The notes beneath the pieces were generated by a model. That model had not been told where the DNA came from and ran no database searches. It saw only the letters and a list, made by a program, of their open reading frames with translations. From an uncultured Prevotellaceae bacterium (GTDB lineage Bacteria; Bacteroidota; Bacteroidia; Bacteroidales; Bacteroidaceae): a DNA stretch of 64,000 bases. The translations under genes and the position numbers were made by a program. Location of the stretch: NCBI GenBank assembly GCA_900318775.1, contig ONLY01000003.1:1-64000 (forward strand), in the 5' to 3' direction. Positions 58,519 to 64,000 of the stretch are shown here, in pieces. Positions within the stretch are counted from its first letter, which is position 1. Each line of letters starts with the position of its first letter.

Positions 58519-59721
58519 CTACCGCATAACGGCCTCCAATTGATTAATAATATCAACTGCCACTTCTGCCTTTGACTTCAGAGGATACTCCTTCTTGGCA
58601 TCTGCCGTAATGATGGTAACTTTGTTGGTTTCTGTCTGAAATCCCGCTCCCACATCACGCAAACTGTTCAGCACAATAAAATCGAAGTTTTTCTTTTGCA
58701 ATTTTGCTTGAGCGTTTGTCTCCTCGTGGCTAGTTTCAAGTGCAAATCCAACAAGAGCCTGGTTATCCTTTTTCAGTTGACCCAACGAAGCAGCAATATC
58801 AGGATTGGGCTTCAAACGTAGAACCATCTCATCACCAGTACGCTTGATTTTCTCTGAAGCCACATCACAAGGGGTGAAGTCTGCCACAGCAGCACATAAG
58901 ATTGCAGAATCCATTGATGGGAATAATTGCAAACATGCTTCATACATCTCACGAGCACTTTCCACATCCGTACGATGTATGTTAGGATGCTTTGCCTGCA
59001 TCACAGCAGATACAGGTCCACAAACCAAAGACACTTCTGCTCCTCTCTCTGCGCATTCCTCAGCAAGAGCAAAACCCATCTTTCCCGAAGAGTAGTTTCC
59101 AATGAAGCGCACTGGGTCAATCTTCTCATAAGTCGGGCCTGCCGTAATGAGCACTTTCTTGCCTTTCAGGCTATTCCGCTGGGCAAAGAAACGCTCCAGC
59201 GCTGCTACAATGTTCTCTGGTTCTTCCATGCGTCCCTTCCCTTCCAGTTTCGACGCCAAGAATCCTGTACCAGGCTCTATGATATGGTTGCCATATGCCT
59301 GCAGAGTGTTCAGATTTTGCTGCGTAGAAGGATGGGCATACATATCCAAGTCCATGGCTGGAGCCACGAAAACAGGCGCTTTCATCGACAGATAAGTAGT
59401 GATGAGCATATTGTCAGCAATGCCGTTGGCCATCTTGCCAATGGTTGAAGCCGTAGCAGGTGCAATCAGCATGGCATCTGCCCATAGTCCAAGGTCCACA
59501 TGCGAATGCCATGTGCCATCCCGCTGCGAGAAAAACTCGCTGATGACGGGCTTGCTGGTCAGTGCCGACAAAGTGATAGGCGTAATGAACTCTTTACCTG
59601 CAGGGGTAATGACCACCTGCACCTCCGCCTCCTTTTTAATGAGCTGACGGATAATCAGACATGACTTATAAGCAGCAATGCTGCCAGTGATGCCGAGCAC
59701 TATTTTTTTGCCTTTTAACAT
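58519..59721 (-). CDS. coaBC: Bifunctional phosphopantothenoylcysteine decarboxylase / phosphopantothenate-cysteine ligase
   Basis: Two steps of coenzyme A synthesis in one 400-residue protein. The N-terminal flavoprotein half (1 to about 180, CoaC) shows VLGITGSIAAYKS, APATASTIGKMANGIADN and PAMDLDMYAHP. The second half (CoaB, about 185-400) has GKKVLITAGPTYEKIDPVRFIGNYSSGKMG, AAVADFTP and the late LKPNPDIAASLG / FALETS segments. The ATG is 2 bases after the exonuclease stop. It belongs to the dnaN-exonuclease-coaBC-DUF4835-recN operon. Confidence 0.95.
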   Translation of the reverse strand: MLKGKKIVLGITGSIAAYKSCLIIRQLIKKEAEVQVVITPAGKEFITPITLSALTSKPVISEFFSQRDGTWHSHVDLGLWADAMLIAPATASTIGKMANGIADNMLITTYLSMKAPVFVAPAMDLDMYAHPSTQQNLNTLQAYGNHIIEPGTGFLASKLEGKGRMEEPENIVAALERFFAQRNSLKGKKVLITAGPTYEKIDPVRFIGNYSSGKMGFALAEECAERGAEVSLVCGPVSAVMQAKHPNIHRTDVESAREMYEACLQLFPSMDSAILCAAVADFTPCDVASEKIKRTGDEMVLRLKPNPDIAASLGQLKKDNQALVGFALETSHEETNAQAKLQKKNFDFIVLNSLRDVGAGFQTETNKVTIITADAKKEYPLKSKAEVAVDIINQLEAVMR

Positions 59722-59723
59722 AG

Positions 59724-60500
59724 TTACTTTTGTGACTTAGATGCCAAATATAACTTGGTCAGTACCTGCTTGGTGTTTTGGGCGAAATCTCCCTGCATCA
59801 TCCACGCATAATAGCTAGGATCGAGACGAAGGAGCACATCCACCACAGGCTTGCCTTTGTGCTTTCCAAAATTAAAGACTTCCACTCCCTTCTCATTGCG
59901 GATGATACGGCCAGCAAAATCCACGTTATTGTTCATCTTGCTATACTCGGCCAAAAAGTCCACGTCATTTTTCAAATCAGAAGGATAGCGATCCAGCTGT
60001 GCTTCCAGCACCTCCAGCGTAGCCCGCGTGTCAGCCAAAGCCGAATGGGCGTTTTCCAAATCTTTCTCACAATAATACTTGTAAGCTGCCACCAACGTGC
60101 GACGCTCCAACTTGTGATAGATGTTCTGCACGTCAATGCACTTACGCTTCGACACATCGAAGTCCATCCCTTGGCGCATGAATTCCTCACACAACAAAGG
60201 AATGTCAAACTTGTTAGAGTTGAAACCTGCTAAATCACAGCCTTGGAAGGTTCTGAAAAGCTCTGGTGCAATCTCCTTGAATGTTGGGCAGTCAACTACA
60301 TCGGCATCGTATATTCCATGCACTTCCGACGCTCTAGGCGGGATTGGCATGCCCGGATTGAGACGCATAGACTTCGATTCTTCATCACCATTAGGAAAAA
60401 CTTTGATGTAGCAAAGTTCCACAATGCGGTCCTTTGCTACATCAACACCCGTTGTCTCCAAATCGAAGAATATGATTGGATTTTGTAAGTTCAGTTTCAT
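59724..60500 (-). CDS. 3'-5' exonuclease of the DnaQ/epsilon type
   Basis: A 258-residue DEDD exonuclease. Exo I is FFDLETTGVD (residues 11-20), Exo II is around LAGFNSNKFDIPLL (near 91) and Exo III is HSALADTRATLEVL (near 150). The C-terminal 70 residues contain a short FNFGKHKGKPVVDVL module found in other proteins of this type. It may proofread or take part in repair; its place directly after dnaN suggests a replication role. The gaps to dnaN and coaBC are 2 bases each. Confidence 0.9.
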   Translation of the reverse strand: MKLNLQNPIIFFDLETTGVDVAKDRIVELCYIKVFPNGDEESKSMRLNPGMPIPPRASEVHGIYDADVVDCPTFKEIAPELFRTFQGCDLAGFNSNKFDIPLLCEEFMRQGMDFDVSKRKCIDVQNIYHKLERRTLVAAYKYYCEKDLENAHSALADTRATLEVLEAQLDRYPSDLKNDVDFLAEYSKMNNNVDFAGRIIRNEKGVEVFNFGKHKGKPVVDVLLRLDPSYYAWMMQGDFAQNTKQVLTKLYLASKSQK

Positions 60501-60502
60501 TA

Positions 60503-61627
60503 TTAGTCTTTCAACATCATAGGCATCAGCAGCATGATAAGGTCTTCATTCTCATCTTGCTCCGCTGGTGTAATAACACCAGCTCTACTTGGGTCTGCAA
60601 GCTCAAGCACAACGTCACTGCTGGTAATGCTGTTCAGGACATCAAGCAAGAATGGGCCATTGAAGCCTATGCTCATTGCCATGCCATCATACTCGCACAT
60701 GATGTGTTCCTCTGCTGATGTGGAGAAATCCAAATCTTGAGCCGAAACCGTCAATGTGCCACGATCCACATGAAGCTTAATCAGTGCACTGCTCTGGCTG
60801 GCAAACACACTGACACGGCGCAAAGCACTAATAAAGGCCAGACGATCTGCTGTCACGCGGAAAGGATTGTCGGTAGGAATCACTGAGTTGTAATTGGGAT
60901 AACGTCCTTCAATCAAGCGGCAGCTTATCACATAGTCTGTCATCTGAAGCTCAGCATTGCGGTCGTCAAAACGCACCGCCACTTCGCCTTCTGCCTTGGG
61001 GAGCACCGTTTTCAGCAACAAGGCCGGCTTCTTAGGCAAGATAAAGGCCGAGTTCTCATCTGAGCGGACAGAAAGAACACGGTTGCGAACCAATTTATGT
61101 CCATCGCTGGCTACGAACGTGATATTTTCAGTAGTTATATCGAAATATACGCCATTCATCTGAGGACGAAGCTCGTCATCAGCAGCTGCAAAAAGACAAC
61201 GCGTGATACCGTCCAGCATCACCTGCGCTTCAATTGCGATATGGCGAGAAGACTCGCTCACGCCTGTTGGTTCGGGGAATTCATAGCCGTTCTGTCCAAT
61301 CAAGTTATACCGACCATTCTGGTAGTTTATCTCAATGGCAAACGTGTTTGGATCCACATTGAACGTTATAGGCTGTTCGGATATTTCCTTTATCGAACTA
61401 ATTAGCTGTTTAGCGCCAATGGCAAACTTTCCTTCTCCATCTGCATCCATCACCTCGAGGGTAGTCACCATCGTGGTTTCACTGTCGGATGCGGTCATCT
61501 TCAGTGTGCTGCCAGAAAGCTCAAACAGGATGCAGTCGAGAATAGGCAAAGCATTCTTCGAGCTCTGCACTCGGCTTATTGTCTGCAGGCGATTGCTGAG
61601 GCTTGTGCTTGATACATTGAATCTCAT
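60503..61627 (-). CDS. dnaN: DNA polymerase III beta subunit (sliding clamp)
   Basis: A 374-residue ring clamp that tethers replication and repair enzymes to DNA. Three similar domains of about 120 residues are visible; conserved pieces are LPILDCILFELSGSTLKMTASD (domain 1), RCLFAAADDELRPQMNGVYFD and FVASDGHKLVRNRV (domain 2), and the end LIMLLMPMMLKD (clamp C-terminus of the IMPM type). It is the first gene of a five- to six-gene operon and divergent from the DUF3127 gene, with interleaved promoters. Confidence 0.97.
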   Translation of the reverse strand: MRFNVSSTSLSNRLQTISRVQSSKNALPILDCILFELSGSTLKMTASDSETTMVTTLEVMDADGEGKFAIGAKQLISSIKEISEQPITFNVDPNTFAIEINYQNGRYNLIGQNGYEFPEPTGVSESSRHIAIEAQVMLDGITRCLFAAADDELRPQMNGVYFDITTENITFVASDGHKLVRNRVLSVRSDENSAFILPKKPALLLKTVLPKAEGEVAVRFDDRNAELQMTDYVISCRLIEGRYPNYNSVIPTDNPFRVTADRLAFISALRRVSVFASQSSALIKLHVDRGTLTVSAQDLDFSTSAEEHIMCEYDGMAMSIGFNGPFLLDVLNSITSSDVVLELADPSRAGVITPAEQDENEDLIMLLMPMMLKD

Positions 61628-61651
61628 TGTCGAAAATATTTATTTGCACAC

Positions 61652-61681
61652 AAAGTTAGAGAGAAGTTTTGAGAATACAAA
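61652..61681 (-). promoter_or_regulatory. Promoter of the dnaN operon
   Basis: On the minus strand TTTG (61678-61681), 18 bases, TAACTTTG (61652-61659). It overlaps the divergent promoter at 61669-61698. Confidence 0.7.
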
Positions 61682-61698
61682 AAAAAAGCGTACTTTTG
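61669..61698 (+). promoter_or_regulatory. Promoter of the DUF3127 gene
   Basis: TTTG (61669-61672), 18 bases, TACTTTTG (61691-61698). The two -33 elements of this divergent pair lie within 13 bases of each other, so the polymerase can hardly use both at once. Confidence 0.7.
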
Positions 61699-61738
61699 TG
61701 GCTGATTTTAGTGATTGTATAACAATAAATAACAAAAT

Positions 61739-62152
61739 ATGGAATTTACAGGAAGAATCATCGAGGCCCTGGAGCCAAGAAGCGGTATGTCAGCCAGAAC
61801 TGGCAACCCATGGAAAATGCAAGATTTCGTGATAGAGGAGACTGTGGGTCAGTTCCCCAAGAGAATGGTTTTTAATGTCTTCGGTGAAGATAACTTGAAT
61901 CGTTTCAATATACAGAAGGGTCAGGAATTGACCGTATCTTTTGACATCAACGCCCGCGAATACAACGGCCGCTGGTACAATGACATACGCGCATGGAACG
62001 TTGTAGCCGCTCAGCCGGCAGCAGCACCTGCTGCTCAGCCCGCTGTTGCTGCAACAGCCGCCGCCCCATTCCCTCCTGCACAGCCAGCTGCGCCTGCACA
62101 GGCGAATGCCTTTGAGGCAGCTCCCGACGAATCAAGCGACCTGCCTTTCTAA
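61739..62152 (+). CDS. DUF3127 protein, OB-fold with SSB-like C-terminal tip
   Basis: A 137-residue protein. Residues 1-87 match DUF3127, a single OB-fold (MEFTGRIIEALEPRSGMS, WKMQDFVIEETVGQFPKRMVF, LTVSFDINAREYNGRWYNDI). An Ala/Pro/Gln-rich flexible linker (about 90-125) leads to the tip DESSDLPF. SSB proteins end in a very similar acidic tip (DDDIPF) that recruits repair and replication enzymes, so this looks like an SSB-type adaptor. Single-strand binding is an inference. The gene is divergent from dnaN and monocistronic, with a terminator at 62172. Confidence 0.85.
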   Translation: MEFTGRIIEALEPRSGMSARTGNPWKMQDFVIEETVGQFPKRMVFNVFGEDNLNRFNIQKGQELTVSFDINAREYNGRWYNDIRAWNVVAAQPAAAPAAQPAVAATAAAPFPPAQPAAPAQANAFEAAPDESSDLPF

Positions 62153-62171
62153 ACGACACTACAACATAACA

Positions 62172-62219
62172 GGCAAAAGCCCCAGAACATTCTTTCATAA
62201 ATGTTCTGGGGCTTTTGCC
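62172..62219. terminator. Bidirectional terminator between the DUF3127 and DUF2264 genes
   Basis: The 19-base arms (62172-62190 and 62201-62219) pair perfectly; the stem is flanked by GCAAAAG/CTTTTGC, so T-rich tails exist on both strands. Confidence 0.85.
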
Positions 62220-62232
62220 ATGTAGAAGGGGT

Positions 62233-63576
62233 TTATTCCCAATAGAGAATCTCGCGATTAATATTCCATTTGTGATCCTTGGGGAAGTCATCGCCTTCCC
62301 ATGCCTTCTTGCTAGTCCACTTCTCGGCAGGATCTGTCCAGAAAGGATCTGTTGCAGGCAATCCAAGCGGCATGAATGCCAATGAGGTCATGTAGAGCGA
62401 GCCGTTGTTAGTGTACCAGTCTGCCACATTGGGATGTGAACCCACAAAGCCGATGGTCAGGAAGCCGCCTGAATTGTAGTTATGGCTCTTTTGTTTAGCG
62501 TTCTTAAGAGGGTTTTCCACCTGGCCATAGAACATACGGTTGGCTACAGCCGTGATAGCGGCACGCACTTGACCGTTGTGCAGCTCCTGAGGCAGCTGTT
62601 TGCGCCATGCCAACTGCGCCAATGGCTGAAGCACAGCCATGCGGTAAGGGATGCTTCGTCCCACCACAGGGAACGTACCTTCAGGCGAGATGAAACGCTC
62701 CAGAATGACTGACCACTTCTGCATGCGCTTGCGCACTTCCTGCATACGGTTTTTGGCGGTGTTGCGCTTTCCGTCGGTGGCACGGATAAGGTAGCTATTA
62801 CCTCCCTGACGGGCACTAATCATCTCCAGACACTCCAAATACATTGGCTGAATAACGAACGAGTTGTAGTAGTCGAACGCGAAAGATGGGCCATCGCTAT
62901 AGATGCCGTCGCCGATGTACCACTCTTCCACCTTGCTCATGGCTGTCTTGATGCGGAATGCGTCATAGTCTGCTCCCACATACATCAGGAAGCTCTCTTC
63001 CATGCCCACAAAGAGGAACCAGTTGGTATAAGGCGGGTCATAACGGCGCAGACCCTTGATTTCCTTGATATAAAGTTCTTTGGTCTCTTTAGGCAGTGGC
63101 ACCCAAAGGGAATCATAGCCACGGTAGAGGCCTTCTACCACATAAGCTCCGTCCACCAAAGTCTGTCCACCATTCTCCCAGCCAAGACGATCGGGCGAAT
63201 TCGGGTCAACGGCATTGATGATGGCCTTGCGTGTCCACTCGCGCAATTGCTTACGCTTCGCACATTCAGGAGTGTCATCGTCAGGAAGATTAAGCCATGG
63301 CGCCAAACCTGCCAGCAGGCGGCCGAAGGCCTCCATATAGGCAACTTTCTTATCGCGCTTATCCCACGTTGGAGAAAGCTCCAAATTAGTGCAGCCACCT
63401 GCAGTGTCCATCACCTGCTGCAGTTTTCCTTCTGCCATGTTCCGCATCACGGGTTCTGCCATCTGATACATGATGTCCACCCATACTTCGCGGTCTGTCT
63501 TTTGTTTGTTCTTCGGCGCGGCAAACGTGCTCATGCAGGCACACACCAAAGCCATAGTCAAAGCAAATTTCTTCAT
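62233..63576 (-). CDS. Secreted DUF2264 protein
   Basis: A 447-residue exported protein (signal peptide MKKFALTMALVCACMSTFAA). The pattern YMEAFGRLLAGLAPWLNLPDD near residue 83, WENGGQTLVDGAYVVEG near 133, TNWFLFVGMEESFL and YSDGPSFAFDYYNSFVIQPM matches DUF2264, an alpha/alpha-barrel family. Members in Bacteroidales are often near glycan-use genes, so a lyase or hydrolase role is possible, but I cannot name the catalytic residues. The next gene upstream on the strand is the partial one at the right edge; the 62-base gap has no clear promoter, so they may be co-transcribed. Confidence 0.82.
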   Translation of the reverse strand: MKKFALTMALVCACMSTFAAPKNKQKTDREVWVDIMYQMAEPVMRNMAEGKLQQVMDTAGGCTNLELSPTWDKRDKKVAYMEAFGRLLAGLAPWLNLPDDDTPECAKRKQLREWTRKAIINAVDPNSPDRLGWENGGQTLVDGAYVVEGLYRGYDSLWVPLPKETKELYIKEIKGLRRYDPPYTNWFLFVGMEESFLMYVGADYDAFRIKTAMSKVEEWYIGDGIYSDGPSFAFDYYNSFVIQPMYLECLEMISARQGGNSYLIRATDGKRNTAKNRMQEVRKRMQKWSVILERFISPEGTFPVVGRSIPYRMAVLQPLAQLAWRKQLPQELHNGQVRAAITAVANRMFYGQVENPLKNAKQKSHNYNSGGFLTIGFVGSHPNVADWYTNNGSLYMTSLAFMPLGLPATDPFWTDPAEKWTSKKAWEGDDFPKDHKWNINREILYWE

Positions 63577-63638
63577 AATAGGTTATTCATTATTGTTTCT
63601 ATTCAATTCTTATGCCTTATCCTGGCATGCATATTAGG

Positions 63639-64000
63639 TCAATTATATCGTTCAAACTCCGTCATGAAGTCTCCGTTCATTAGAACAAGACTGTCTGTGG
63701 TCAACTGCATGATTTCAAAAGTGTCAACTACTGCAGGCGCCTCATCGCCGATTCGCTTGGGCACACGAAGAAGCAACTGCCCTGCCTGTACCTCCCACGA
63801 GTCGTAATCAACCGACATGTTGTAGGTCGTTGCCCTACCGCCCGAGTTCAGTTCCAGACTCTGCTCGCGGCCATCTGCTCCGCGCTGAGACCACAAGTGC
63901 TGCAACGAGGTGAGGTTGACCGCTACAGAGGCAAAGACATCGTCTTCGGACACATTGTAAACCACTTGCACTTCATCACCCACACGAACACCGCCCATCA
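63639..64000 (-). CDS. Partial gene, lipocalin-like protein (5' end beyond the window)
   Basis: Only the last 120 residues or so are present; the frame stays open to the right edge. The visible part is beta-rich (VAVNLTSLQHLWSQRG, TTYNMSVDYDSWEVQAGQLLLRVPKRIGDE) and ends with FEIMQLTTDSLVLMNGDFMTEFERYN. This ending, in which a strand about 'tdSLvLmngd' closes the protein, is typical of Bacteroidales lipocalin-like proteins. No signal sequence can be judged. The ATG at 63998 is probably internal. Confidence 0.55.
   Translation of the reverse strand, partial: MGGVRVGDEVQVVYNVSEDDVFASVAVNLTSLQHLWSQRGADGREQSLELNSGGRATTYNMSVDYDSWEVQAGQLLLRVPKRIGDEAPAVVDTFEIMQLTTDSLVLMNGDFMTEFERYN

Overview
The window looks like a chromosomal segment of a member of the Bacteroidales, most likely Prevotella or a close relative (Prevotellaceae). 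Evidence seen in the sequence: almost every intergenic start is preceded by the Bacteroidota promoter (TTTG, about 19 bases, TAnnTTTG), there are few Shine-Dalgarno sites, and many protein families are typical of the phylum (DUF4835, DUF4292, DUF3127, DUF2851, DUF4419, TPR-membrane-helix-turn-helix regulators, SusC-like barrels, glycine-lipid acyltransferases, a large LepB). No phage, integrase, transposase or CRISPR array was found, so the content is mostly core genome.

Layout. 1-157: promoter and boxA leader of an rRNA operon reading off the left edge. 900-7600: HU-like DNA-binding protein, small AraC regulator, dipeptidyl peptidase III, AlkD-like repair protein, Fur-family regulator, purA and a TPR regulator. 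7.7-11.2 kb: a cluster of three secreted proteins of unknown role, led by a DUF4419 protein. 11.2-18.8 kb: ornithine deacylase (minus strand), an ECF sigma gene interrupted by an in-frame stop, its membrane partner, then a TPR regulator coupled to an outer-membrane barrel. 19-22.6 kb: glyS, FKBP lipoprotein, asd. 22.8-27.8 kb: K+/H+ antiporter, lolD, CvfB-like protein, secreted esterase. 28.3-36.6 kb: EnvC-like/DUF4292/TPR operon, dgt, nucleoside kinase, Na/Pi cotransporter. 36.7-37 kb: tRNA-Arg(CCT) and tRNA-Trp(CCA). 37.2-40.6 kb: an 1124-residue secreted modular protein. 40.9-45.4 kb: DUF2851, dapB, lepB, WbqC-like. 45.4-49.5 kb: capsule/exopolysaccharide export set (PHP phosphatase, BY-kinase, Wza-like). 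49.7-54.1 kb: glycine-lipid pair, CoA-transferase, xth. 54.2-62.2 kb: conserved maintenance run (inactive-protease TPR protein, recN, DUF4835, coaBC, exonuclease, dnaN, and a divergent DUF3127 OB-fold protein). 62.2-64 kb: DUF2264 protein and a truncated lipoprotein-like gene.

The least explained signal is intergenic DNA. Three loci (721-785, 14052-14116, 40758-40822) each hold exactly three near-palindromes at a fixed period of 23 or 24 bases. Two of them are copies of one sequence; the third has an unrelated sequence but the same architecture. Four other gaps carry period-7 repeats; three of these are mirrored into long inverted repeats around a core, and two of those three supply the stop codon of the upstream gene. 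These are the best candidates for an undescribed element or regulatory system. Other points of interest are the interrupted sigma factor gene, a trypsin-fold protein that has lost its catalytic triad, and an SSB-like tail on the DUF3127 protein beside dnaN.
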